Below are positions 43,585-52,352 of a stretch of 64,000 bases of DNA, piece after piece. The notes below the pieces were generated by a model. The model ran no database searches. It saw only the letters and a list, made by a program, of their open reading frames with translations, and was not told the DNA's origin. How positions within the stretch are numbered: the first letter of the stretch is position 1; the number at the start of each line of letters is the position of its first letter. The position numbers and the translations under genes are program-made. Source of the DNA: Polynucleobacter sp. CS-Odin-A6 (GTDB lineage: Bacteria > Pseudomonadota > Gammaproteobacteria > Burkholderiales > Burkholderiaceae); assembly GCF_018882095.1 (NCBI RefSeq), contig NZ_JACVPD010000005.1, forward strand, positions 1-64,000, read 5' to 3'.

Positions 43585-44994
43585 TTACTGTAGCTTACTA
43601 GTCCCTTTGCCATTAGAGGTCTTGGCATTTGCGCTAGAGGCTGTCGAAGAGCTATTTTTCGCAGATTTTGCAAGCACTGTCGATGCGGATTTATGCTGAG
43701 AAGACGCATTATTTGTAGAAGAATTGCTTTTAGCTGATCCTTTCGCAGACTTCACCACAGGGCATTTAGCCCCTTTTGCACATTTGATAGGTGCTGGAGG
43801 TATAGGTTTCACTAAGCTCAGACTGCCATTTTCAGCCATCGCCAGTGAGATATCTCCAGGGCGACGGGGGGTTTTTGGCACCAAAAGCGTGGATCCAGCA
43901 CGAATTCGCATCCCCTTCGGGATCCCGTTTGTTTCTCGCAGAGTATCCGCATCAACGCCAAGCGTCTTAGCGGCCTGATCTACTGTCTCCGTTTTAGTCA
44001 CCTGTACTGCCGTCCAAGAAGAGAGTGGCTTAGTGTATTTCTTGAGATTTTCTTGAAAGATTTCTGCATGACCGAAGGGCAACAGTATCTGTTGATTGGC
44101 ATTACTTAAAATCACCGGCTTATTAAATGAGGGGTTTAGACTTTGAAACTCTTCCTCCGGAATCTCGCTTAACTTGATCGCTAGAGCAACATCGATATCT
44201 GTACCAACATCCACTGCCACAAAATAGGGGTGATTTTCTAGATCTGGCAAGACAATGCCGTAGGCCTGAGGATCTAAAACAATCTGTCGATATGCCATTA
44301 ACTTAGGAACATAATTCCGCGTCTCATTAGGCATTTTGAGACTCAGATAATCTGTAGGAAGTCCTGCGGCAAGATTGCGCTTCTGGGCTTTGGAGACATT
44401 TCCCTCGCCCCAGTTGTATGCAGCCAAAGCCAGATCCCAGCTACCAAACTGGTTATACAGGCGCTGTAAATAATCCAGTGCAGCATCTGTGGATTGCAAT
44501 ACATCTCTCCGCTCATCCCGGAAGACATTTTGAGTCAAACGAAAATCTTTACCAGTAGCAGGCATAAACTGCCACAAGCCCATGGCCTTCGCAGAGGATT
44601 TGGCATGGGTCACAAAGGCGCTCTCAACAAAAGGTAGTAGCGCAATCTCGGTTGGCATCTTACGCGCATTCACTTCTTGCACGATATAAAACAGGTACCG
44701 TGAAGAGCGCTTCATCGACCGATTAACATAATCAGGGCGAGCACTCAACCAGCGTACCTGCTCGATCTCAAGCGGTGTATTTAAAGGCTCCATCTCAAAA
44801 CCACCCCGGATGCGGATCCAAAGATTGCTCGATGGCGCATAGACGTCGCTCACAGATTGATTTTGTAAATTGACGCGTTTTGCATTGGCCGCGCGGGAAT
44901 CTTGACGGGTCGGAGTATTAGACGACCAATCACCCGTACTCGCACAACCTGAGAGTAGGGCAATCAACCATATGGCTGCATAACGCCACTGCAT
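43585..44994 (-). CDS. mltD: Membrane-bound lytic murein transglycosylase D-like lipoprotein
   Basis: 469 residues from ATG 44994, which overlaps the gloB stop (TGATG); an earlier start at 45012 would destroy the signal peptide spacing. Lipobox LLSGC (Cys near 17) marks a lipoprotein. The SLT domain has ALLPFVESAF with the catalytic Glu, GLWQFMPATG and YNWGEGNV. A LysM-like module (TVDQAAKTLGVDADTL) follows near 340, then a Ser/Lys/Ala-rich tail. It cleaves peptidoglycan glycan strands. Confidence 0.92.
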   Translation of the reverse strand: MQWRYAAIWLIALLSGCASTGDWSSNTPTRQDSRAANAKRVNLQNQSVSDVYAPSSNLWIRIRGGFEMEPLNTPLEIEQVRWLSARPDYVNRSMKRSSRYLFYIVQEVNARKMPTEIALLPFVESAFVTHAKSSAKAMGLWQFMPATGKDFRLTQNVFRDERRDVLQSTDAALDYLQRLYNQFGSWDLALAAYNWGEGNVSKAQKRNLAAGLPTDYLSLKMPNETRNYVPKLMAYRQIVLDPQAYGIVLPDLENHPYFVAVDVGTDIDVALAIKLSEIPEEEFQSLNPSFNKPVILSNANQQILLPFGHAEIFQENLKKYTKPLSSWTAVQVTKTETVDQAAKTLGVDADTLRETNGIPKGMRIRAGSTLLVPKTPRRPGDISLAMAENGSLSLVKPIPPAPIKCAKGAKCPVVKSAKGSAKSNSSTNNASSQHKSASTVLAKSAKNSSSTASSANAKTSNGKGTSKLQ

Positions 44995-45803
44995 CAGAAG
45001 CGATCCTTCCAAGCGCGAATAACTGCTAAGACATGTGCCGGCGTTGGCAAAGCGGTTTCGCCAGAGACTTGCAAAGCGGCATCAATGACTGCTTTTTGAT
45101 CGCAGCGCATAAAGGGATTGACTTGTAACTCTTGTCCAATAGTCGTAGGCAAGGTAGGTAGATGTTGAGCTCGCAATGATTGCGCGGTTTCTGACCAAGT
45201 AATGAGGTTGGCATTATTGGGTTCAACCGCTAAGGCAAAGCGAATATTCGACAAGGTGTATTCATGAGTGCAATACACCAAGGTATTTTTTGGCAAGGCA
45301 ATGAACTTTGCAAGCGACTGACTCATTTGCGTTGGCGTGCCTTCAAATAAACGGCCGCAGCCAGAAGCAAATAAGGTATCGCCGCAAAACAACATAGGCT
45401 CCACTACATTAGCCTGCATGTTCGCAAAGTAAGCAATATGACTTAAGGTATGGCCTGGTACCTCATAGACCTCGAAACTAATGCGTGGCGCAGTGATGTC
45501 AACCTGGTCACCTTCCATCAGCGCATGAGTTCGCCCCGGGATCTCGATTGCGGCCGGCCCATAAACCGGAATCTCGGAGCCCAGCGCCTGCAATAAATCC
45601 AAAATACCACCAGTGTGATCGGCATGGTGGTGGGTCACTAAAATACCTGTGAGAGTGAGCTGATTTTGTTCAAGAAAATGCAATACCGGCTTCGCATCGC
45701 CCGGATCAACAATCAGAGCAGATTGACCGTCATGGATGCACCAAAGGTAATTATCATCAAAAGCCGGTATCGGCCAAACCTGCAATAAAGTATTCTTCAC
45801 CAT
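44994..45803 (-). CDS. gloB: Hydroxyacylglutathione hydrolase (glyoxalase II)
   Basis: 269 residues. Metallo-beta-lactamase fold with VTHHHADHTGG (about 56-66), PGHTLSHI and LFCGDTLFASGCGRLFEG; the C-terminal HxxH-type substrate domain has TLVYCTHEYTLSN. It hydrolyses S-lactoylglutathione in methylglyoxal removal. It is divergent from the methyltransferase gene at 45810 with only 6 bp between starts, so their promoters must overlap each other's coding sequences. Confidence 0.95.
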   Translation of the reverse strand: MVKNTLLQVWPIPAFDDNYLWCIHDGQSALIVDPGDAKPVLHFLEQNQLTLTGILVTHHHADHTGGILDLLQALGSEIPVYGPAAIEIPGRTHALMEGDQVDITAPRISFEVYEVPGHTLSHIAYFANMQANVVEPMLFCGDTLFASGCGRLFEGTPTQMSQSLAKFIALPKNTLVYCTHEYTLSNIRFALAVEPNNANLITWSETAQSLRAQHLPTLPTTIGQELQVNPFMRCDQKAVIDAALQVSGETALPTPAHVLAVIRAWKDRF

Positions 45804-45809
45804 AGACCG

Positions 45810-46625
45810 ATGATAACAACCCCACCCTCACCCTCTCAGATGCCTGCACCACCCTGGAGTTCCTGGGAAAAGTGGCTCCAATCCCCTCCAGGACGCTATG
45901 TATTGTCCTGGGAGCAGAAATGCTTTAATCAGATCGTTGCAGATGTCTTTGGCTTTTATGCCGTACAAATTGGTTTACCTCAAATCAATACCCTTTCAGA
46001 AAACCGGATGCCCTTACAGGCTCTGCTGATTGATTCCAATGATCGCCTAAAACATGCCGAAGGATTTGCCTGGCACCAAATTGAAGGCAATGCCATTGAA
46101 TTACCCTTTGCCTCCGAAACCATTGATTTATTGGTATTGCCGCATGTTTTAGAATTCGCTGCCGACCCCCATCAAATTCTGCGGGAAGCTGAGCGCGTTC
46201 TTCGCCCAGAAGGTCGCTTAATTATTTCAGGATTCAACCCAGCTAGTCTTTGGGGAATGCGCCAGTACCTTAGTAGATTAGTCGGCAGTCCTTACTTGCC
46301 CAGAGATGGGCAATTTATTGGCCTTCTCCGCATTAAAGACTGGTTACAACTCCTGAACTTTTCTCTCGATCGTGGTCACTTTGGCTGCTATAAACTCCCG
46401 CTGAGCGGAGAGTCCGGTATGGCCAGAATGGATTTTATGGAGCCTGCAGGCAACCGCTGGTGGCCTATTTTTGGGGCTGTTTTTTTGGTTTCCGCCATTA
46501 AGCGTCAGCAAGGGATCCGTCTGATTGGCAAAGTCCAGGGCTTGCGAATTCCTGCAATGACGCAATTGAGTCCAGCTGCTGAAAGCCGTCAGAATTCAGT
46601 CAAAAGCCAAGACAAAGTAAATTAG
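45810..46625 (+). CDS. SAM-dependent methyltransferase (Methyltransf_11 type)
   Basis: 271 residues. The central region [26 protein letters not shown] (divided motif II/III) and [21 protein letters not shown] (motif IV) are class-I methyltransferase features; the glycine-rich SAM loop is unusually weak (LLIDSNDRL). The substrate is unknown. The gene is divergent from gloB and followed by rnhA at 4 bp, an order I associate with betaproteobacteria. Confidence 0.82.
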   Translation: MITTPPSPSQMPAPPWSSWEKWLQSPPGRYVLSWEQKCFNQIVADVFGFYAVQIGLPQINTLSENRMPLQALLIDSNDRLKHAEGFAWHQIEGNAIELPFASETIDLLVLPHVLEFAADPHQILREAERVLRPEGRLIISGFNPASLWGMRQYLSRLVGSPYLPRDGQFIGLLRIKDWLQLLNFSLDRGHFGCYKLPLSGESGMARMDFMEPAGNRWWPIFGAVFLVSAIKRQQGIRLIGKVQGLRIPAMTQLSPAAESRQNSVKSQDKVN

Positions 46626-46629
46626 CGCT

Positions 46630-47085
46630 ATGTCACTCACCGAAACCCTCCCCCACATCATCATTTATACCGATGGGGCCTGCAAAGGCAATCCTGGCCC
46701 TGGTGGCTGGGGTGCCGTACTGCGCTCTGGAAGCCATGAAAAACACCTGCATGGGGGCGCCGAGCACACCACCAATAACCGCATGGAAATTAGCGCTGTC
46801 ATTCATGCGCTGCGGGCCTTAAAGCAGACTAGCTCCGTTGAACTTTGGACCGACTCCCAATATGTGCAAAAAGGCGTTACTGAGTGGTTGGAAGGCTGGA
46901 AAAAAAGGGGTTGGAAGACGGCAAGCAAAGATCCCGTTAAAAATGCCGATTTATGGCAAGAATTAGATGCTTTAATCCCCGGCCACAAAATCTCCTGGCA
47001 TTGGGTGCGGGGGCACAACGGTCACCCCGGAAATGAGCTTGCCGACCTCCTGGCAAACAAAGGCGTCATGGAATTTCTGCCCTAG
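46630..47085 (+). CDS. rnhA: Ribonuclease HI
   Basis: 151 residues, standard length. Catalytic residues are seen in [16 protein letters not shown] (Asp near 14), [13 protein letters not shown] (Glu), WTDSQYV (Asp) and GHPGNELAD (final Asp). It removes RNA from RNA-DNA hybrids. In relatives it is commonly followed by dnaQ; here two efflux genes come between. Confidence 0.97.
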   Translation: MSLTETLPHIIIYTDGACKGNPGPGGWGAVLRSGSHEKHLHGGAEHTTNNRMEISAVIHALRALKQTSSVELWTDSQYVQKGVTEWLEGWKKRGWKTASKDPVKNADLWQELDALIPGHKISWHWVRGHNGHPGNELADLLANKGVMEFLP

Positions 47086-47202
47086 TTTGGGTTGAGGTCC
47101 TGCCGTCCACATTTGGCGGCCTTATGAGAGAATGTTCAGATTCAAAGCGGGTAAAAAAATTCCTCGCTAAACCCAAATAGAACAAAGAAAAGCTCCGAGA
47201 CC

Positions 47203-48558
47203 GTGTCAAAAATTGAATCAGCACTCGATAAAGCAGTTGCTTCGCTTCCTAAGCTCAAGAACTGGGTCATGACTCGCCTCTGCGCATTGTGGAAAAAAGC
47301 TTCCCCATACCTACACCTGGATCAGCTCAAAAAATTAGACTACGCCACCGTCAAAGCATTTGCCCTGAAATATAAATGGCGTATTTTGATTGTGCTTGTC
47401 GTCTTGTATGCGGGCTCAAAAGCCTACGATTATTTCTTCCCCGCCGCTGAAAAAAAGGGCGGGGTCGTCACCATCACCTCGGTTGTAGTCGATAAAAAAG
47501 AGATTCCACTCGTAATCGAGGCCACCGGCACGATCGTGAGTAATAGCATTGTGGATATCCGCCCAATGGTGACTAATACCGTCGCCAAGATTCACATCAA
47601 AGATGGGGAGGAGGTCAAAGAAGGACAGCTTCTCTTTACCTTAGATAATCGGAATGACAAAGCGAATTACGAAAGATTAAAAGCCTTAGCCGATGACGCA
47701 CAGAATCAATACTTGCGTGCTAAAGAATTAGTTGCAAAAAACTTTATCTCTAAGGCAGGTTTAGAGACCTCTCTTGCGAATGCGAAGTCAGCCCAAGCTG
47801 CAGCACGTTCTGCAGAGGTTCAACTCTCTTTTGATTCCATCCGCTCCCCAATTACTGGGCGGGCAGGCATTGTGAATGTTTTCCCAGGGTCACTGGTGCA
47901 AGCAAGCAATGTAGTCAGCACTGCCACTAGCTCAACCGCAACCACTAGTGTTGGCTCCATGGTCACCATCACTCAACTGAATCCGATCAATGTCCAGTTT
48001 GTGATCCCAGAAAAAGATATCCCTATTTTGTTGGAGAACCAACTGGATGGTGAACCACTCACTGTTCAGGTAACCGTCGGTGACTCTGGCAAAAAAACGT
48101 ACCAAGGCAAAGTCTTGGTGATTGATAACCAAGTGGATCCTTCCATTGCAGCAGTGAGAGTCAAAGCACAAATTCCGAACGATGCCATGACTTTGTTGCC
48201 AGGACAATTTGCACGTGTCTCTCTGGTTGCCAGTAATTTAAAGGATGCCCTTTCAGTTCCCTCGCAAGCCATTGTGATTAATCCCCGTGGCAGGTTGGTC
48301 TATACAGTGGACAAAGATGGCAAAGCAATATCTAAGCCGGTTAAAGTAGTTTATGAATACCAAGGCAATTCGGTTATTACCGGCATTGAGCCTGGCGATC
48401 GAGTGGTAGTTGAGGGCAAGCAAAACTTACGACCTGGCAGCAAAACCAAAGAGGCTAAGGAGGCTAAGAGCGCAAACTCAGCTCCTGCCGCTGCTGCACC
48501 TGCAAAGCCTGCAGAAACTAGCGCTCCAGCCACTCCTTCGGCTTCAGACAAGAAATGA
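47203..48558 (+). CDS. RND efflux periplasmic adaptor (membrane fusion protein)
   Basis: 451 residues with a GTG start at 47203. The N-terminal 65 cytoplasmic residues, with a single membrane helix at about 63-80 (ILIVLVVLYAGSKAY), are longer than in typical adaptors, which are lipoproteins or have short anchors. Then come the barrel-sandwich halves (VTNTVAKIHIKDGEEVKEGQ near 125), a coiled-coil hairpin (near 155-195) and the beta-barrel domain. The C-terminus is Ala/Pro/Lys-rich. It bridges inner-membrane pump and outer-membrane channel. Its stop overlaps the pump start as ATGA. No outer-membrane factor gene is adjacent. Confidence 0.9.
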   Translation: MSKIESALDKAVASLPKLKNWVMTRLCALWKKASPYLHLDQLKKLDYATVKAFALKYKWRILIVLVVLYAGSKAYDYFFPAAEKKGGVVTITSVVVDKKEIPLVIEATGTIVSNSIVDIRPMVTNTVAKIHIKDGEEVKEGQLLFTLDNRNDKANYERLKALADDAQNQYLRAKELVAKNFISKAGLETSLANAKSAQAAARSAEVQLSFDSIRSPITGRAGIVNVFPGSLVQASNVVSTATSSTATTSVGSMVTITQLNPINVQFVIPEKDIPILLENQLDGEPLTVQVTVGDSGKKTYQGKVLVIDNQVDPSIAAVRVKAQIPNDAMTLLPGQFARVSLVASNLKDALSVPSQAIVINPRGRLVYTVDKDGKAISKPVKVVYEYQGNSVITGIEPGDRVVVEGKQNLRPGSKTKEAKEAKSANSAPAAAAPAKPAETSAPATPSASDKK

Positions 48559-51500
48559 CCCTATCTGAATTATGTATTCGCCGTCCGGTAATGACGGTAT
48601 TGCTTTCAGTATCGACCGTGATTGCTGGAATAGTCGCTTATCTCAATATTCCAGTAGCTGCATTACCGAGCTTCAATACACCCATCATCTCTGTGAGCGC
48701 ATCGCTACCAGGGGCTTCACCAGAAAATATGGCTTCGGCTGTAGCGCTACCCCTTGAAAAAGAGTTCTCGACTATTGATGGCGTGAAGGTCATCAGCTCG
48801 ACAAACTCGCTTGGTAGCACCAGCGTTACCCTCGAGTTCAATACCGATCGCGATATCGATAAAGCCGCAGTCGACGTACAAGCTGCATTACTGCGCGCAC
48901 AAAAACGTCTCCCAATTGAAATGACGGTGCCACCGTCTTACCGTAAGGTGAATCCGGCCGACACTCCGATTTTAGTAGTAAGGATGCAGTCCCCTTCAGT
49001 GAGCCTCTCCGATCTAAATGATTATGCAGAAAATCTCCTCTCACCCAACTTATCTACCATCAGCGGCGTTGCGCAGGTCATCGTCTATGGAGCGAAGCGT
49101 TATGCCGTCCGCGTACGCGTTAACCCAGATGCTTTAGGTAACCGCAATCTCACGATGGAGGATGTCTCGGTTGCGATTAACAAAGCCAATGCCAATAGTC
49201 CCCTAGGTGTTTTGGATGGCCCCCGCCAATCGATCACGATTTATGCCAACCCGCAATTGGTTAGACCAGAAGAATTTGGCAACCTCATTATTAGTCAAAA
49301 GAATGGCTTGCCGATCTACCTGAAAGATGTAGCTGAAGTGATTGAAAGCTATGAGGATGTGAAAACCTTAGCCAGTGTGAATGGTGAGAGATCCATTGCC
49401 ATCGCTGTGTTACGTCAGCCGAACGCCAATACGGTTGAAGTAGTTCAATCCGTCAAAGAGTTATTGCCGCAACTTCAAAAACAAATGCCAGACTCGATTC
49501 AGTTGCAGCTCGCGAATGACCGCTCGCTTTCCATTATTGAAGCGATCCATGACGTCAATATCACCTTAGCGCTAACGGTGCTTCTAGTAGTGCTTGTGAT
49601 GTTCTTATTTTTAAAACATCTTTCAGCCACGATCATCCCCTCAATCAGCCTTCCTATCTCACTGATAGGTGCTTTCTCCTTGTTATATTCCTTAGGTTAC
49701 AGCCTAGACAATATTTCTTTACTGGGCATTACGTTGGCAGTGGGCTTAGTGGTAGATGATGCGATTGTTGTGATAGAAAACATCATGCGCTACATTGAGC
49801 AAGGGATGGATCCAGTCAAAGCCGCCCTTAAAGGAAGTAAGGAAGTCGGATTTACGATTATTTCCATTTCTCTTTCTTTGGTAGCTGTATTTATCCCTCT
49901 CTTCTTTTTGCCGGGCCCCACTGGTCTCCTGTTTAGAGAATTTGCAGTAGTGGTATCGCTCTCGATTTTGGTGTCGGCAGTGGTATCACTCACAGTGGTC
50001 CCAATGCTGTGCAGTCGCTTTCTACCTAAGCCAGGACAACATGCTAAAGAATATGCCATCAATAAAAAGTTTGACCGCTTTTTTGATTGGATGCTCAAGA
50101 CCTATGTCCACTATTTAGACTTGGCATTACTCAACCGCAAAAAAGTATTGTGGGGCGCACTATCTACTTTTGTGCTTACCGTTGTTCTGTTTGTAACTAG
50201 TCCTAAGGGATTTTTTCCAGAAGAAGATATTGGGCAAATTTCGGTAACCACTGAGGCATCAGAGGATATCTCTTTCAAAGCGATGCTAATCCTCCAAGAC
50301 CGTGCAGCGGCCATAGTCAATAACGATCCGAATGTAGAGAGCTCTATTTCAATTGTTGGCGGAGGTAATAGCTCAGGCAGTAATACTGGTCGTATCTTTG
50401 TCGTTTTAAAGCCCAAGGGTGAACGACCCAAGATGGCAAAAGTAATGGAAGAACTCAGAACCAAGTTCAGGGAAATTCCTGGACTACAGGTGTTCATGCG
50501 CCCAGTACAAAATTTACAACTCGGTGGCCGCGGTAGTAAAAGTCGCTATCAATTTACATTACAAAGCGTCGGCTTTGAAGGTGTGAACGAGTGGGCCGAT
50601 AAGTTAATGCAGAAAATGCGTACTGACCCCATCTTCCGCGACGTCACCAGCGACTCTCAGATGAAAGGCCTCAATGTCAAAATTGATATTGACCGTGAAA
50701 AAGCAGCCAGTGCTGGCATCTCCATCACCGATATCCGCGCTGCTCTGTACAACTCCTTTGGCCAAAAACAAGTCTCCACCATTTATACCCCCGTCAATAC
50801 TTACTACGTCATCCTGGAAACTGCCGAAGAAGATCGCCAGTATGAGACCGATCTCAACAAGGTTTTTGTTCGTGGCCGCGCAACCGATAAGCTCATACCA
50901 CTGTCCAGCGTAGCCAGCTTTACCAGAACGATTGGTCCTACCGCTGTCAACCACCAAGGGCAAATCCCTGCCGTGACTTTATCGTTCAATTTGGCCCCAG
51001 ATGTGTTCTTGGGGGATGCCACCAAAAAGATTGAGGAGTACACCAATGAAATTAAGTTGCCAAATTCAATTATTACGAGCTACGGCGGCGACGCAGCTGT
51101 CTTTAAGAGTAATCAGTCGGGACAATTAATCCTCATTTTTGCAGCCCTAGGTGTGATTTATATTCTCTTAGGCGTCCTGTATGAGAGCTACATTCATCCG
51201 CTAACCATTTTGGCGGGTCTGCCCTCAGCAGCGATTGGCGCCATCTTGGCACTGCGTATTTTTGGATTTGAGCTTACTGTCATTGCCTCGATTGGTATTT
51301 TGCTCTTGATCGGTATTGTGAAAAAGAACGCCATCCTCATGATTGACTTTGCATTGGACGCACAACGGAATCAAGGCATGACGCCTGAGAAAGCGATTCG
51401 GGAGGCCTGTATTCTGCGTTTCCGCCCTATCATGATGACTACTTTTGCCGCCTTAATGGGCGTACTCCCCATTGCCCTCGGAATTGGTGCTGGCGCAGAG

Positions 51501-51653
51501 CTTCGTCAGCCTTTAGGGATCAGCGTAGCTGGTGGCTTAATCTTTTCGCAATTTGTAACACTCATTATTACCCCTGTGATCTATCTATATCTAGATAAAT
51601 ATGCGGGTAACGGACCCCTTGAAATACCCCCATCCGTCCTAAAAGGCATCTAA
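48555..51653 (+). CDS. RND multidrug efflux permease (HAE1/MdtB-like)
   Basis: 1032 residues, standard for the family. Starts LCIRRPVMTVLLSVSTVIAG; twelve helices in the 1+5+1+5 plan; proton-relay Asp pair in GLVVDDAIVVIEN near 400; second-half helices with GIVKKNAILMIDFA near 920. It captures drugs or other compounds from the periplasm or membrane and drives them out with protons. Coupled to the adaptor by ATGA at its start and to dnaQ by TAATG at its end. Confidence 0.93.
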   Translation: MTLSELCIRRPVMTVLLSVSTVIAGIVAYLNIPVAALPSFNTPIISVSASLPGASPENMASAVALPLEKEFSTIDGVKVISSTNSLGSTSVTLEFNTDRDIDKAAVDVQAALLRAQKRLPIEMTVPPSYRKVNPADTPILVVRMQSPSVSLSDLNDYAENLLSPNLSTISGVAQVIVYGAKRYAVRVRVNPDALGNRNLTMEDVSVAINKANANSPLGVLDGPRQSITIYANPQLVRPEEFGNLIISQKNGLPIYLKDVAEVIESYEDVKTLASVNGERSIAIAVLRQPNANTVEVVQSVKELLPQLQKQMPDSIQLQLANDRSLSIIEAIHDVNITLALTVLLVVLVMFLFLKHLSATIIPSISLPISLIGAFSLLYSLGYSLDNISLLGITLAVGLVVDDAIVVIENIMRYIEQGMDPVKAALKGSKEVGFTIISISLSLVAVFIPLFFLPGPTGLLFREFAVVVSLSILVSAVVSLTVVPMLCSRFLPKPGQHAKEYAINKKFDRFFDWMLKTYVHYLDLALLNRKKVLWGALSTFVLTVVLFVTSPKGFFPEEDIGQISVTTEASEDISFKAMLILQDRAAAIVNNDPNVESSISIVGGGNSSGSNTGRIFVVLKPKGERPKMAKVMEELRTKFREIPGLQVFMRPVQNLQLGGRGSKSRYQFTLQSVGFEGVNEWADKLMQKMRTDPIFRDVTSDSQMKGLNVKIDIDREKAASAGISITDIRAALYNSFGQKQVSTIYTPVNTYYVILETAEEDRQYETDLNKVFVRGRATDKLIPLSSVASFTRTIGPTAVNHQGQIPAVTLSFNLAPDVFLGDATKKIEEYTNEIKLPNSIITSYGGDAAVFKSNQSGQLILIFAALGVIYILLGVLYESYIHPLTILAGLPSAAIGAILALRIFGFELTVIASIGILLLIGIVKKNAILMIDFALDAQRNQGMTPEKAIREACILRFRPIMMTTFAALMGVLPIALGIGAGAELRQPLGISVAGGLIFSQFVTLIITPVIYLYLDKYAGNGPLEIPPSVLKGI

Positions 51654-52345
51654 TGCGTCAAGTTATTCTGGATACTGAAACCACTGGCCTGAATCCTGCC
51701 ACGGGCGATCGCATTATTGAAATTGGCTGCGTAGAAATGGTCGGTCGTCGACTAACTGATCGGACTTTCCACTACTACATTAATCCCGAGCGAGATATCG
51801 ACGCGGGTGCCTTTGCTGTACATGGCCTCTCTCGAGAATTCCTCTCCGACAAGCCTCTTTTTGCCAATATTGTTGAAGAGTTAATTGAGTTTGTAGATGG
51901 CGCCGAAGTTGTGATTCATAACGCCCCGTTTGACCTGGGATTTCTAGATAACGAGTTTGCCTTGCTTAAACGGCCTACTTTTAGAGGTCTTGCTTCAAAA
52001 ATTACTGACACCCTCATCGATGCGCGTCAAATGTTTCCTGGTAAGCGTAATTCACTTGACGCACTCTGTGATCGATTTGCAATTAGTAATCAGCATCGCA
52101 CCTTGCACGGCGCCCTACTTGATGCCCAGTTACTTGCCGAAGTCTATGTAGCGATGACGCGGGGCCAAGAAGATCTTTCGATTGACCTGATCGACTATAC
52201 GGTCGGTATGGATGCCTCTGGGAAAATGCCAGCTTTGCCAACCAACCTCAAGCTGATGACAGCCAGCGCAGAAGATTGCCGACTGCATGAAGAGGTCTTG
52301 GCAGAAATTGCCAAGGCTAGTAAGAAGGATCCTGTTTGGAGCTAA
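51653..52345 (+). CDS. dnaQ: DNA polymerase III epsilon subunit (proofreading exonuclease)
   Basis: 230 residues. DEDDh exonuclease motifs: LDTETTGLNP (Asp7, Glu9), VIHNAPFDLGFL (Asp near 98) and TLHGALLDAQLLAEVY (His and Asp near 157-162). The C-terminal tail binds the alpha subunit. ATG overlaps the stop of the RND pump by one base, so dnaQ is now translated behind a 3-kb efflux gene; no separate promoter is obvious at the junction. Confidence 0.96.
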   Translation: MRQVILDTETTGLNPATGDRIIEIGCVEMVGRRLTDRTFHYYINPERDIDAGAFAVHGLSREFLSDKPLFANIVEELIEFVDGAEVVIHNAPFDLGFLDNEFALLKRPTFRGLASKITDTLIDARQMFPGKRNSLDALCDRFAISNQHRTLHGALLDAQLLAEVYVAMTRGQEDLSIDLIDYTVGMDASGKMPALPTNLKLMTASAEDCRLHEEVLAEIAKASKKDPVWS

Positions 52346-52352
52346 GCTGTGT

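Noticed and set aside
47086..47202. TTTGGGTT and AACCCAAA far apart between rnhA and the adaptor gene
   Set aside because: Spacing near 80 bp with no continuing pairing; likely chance.
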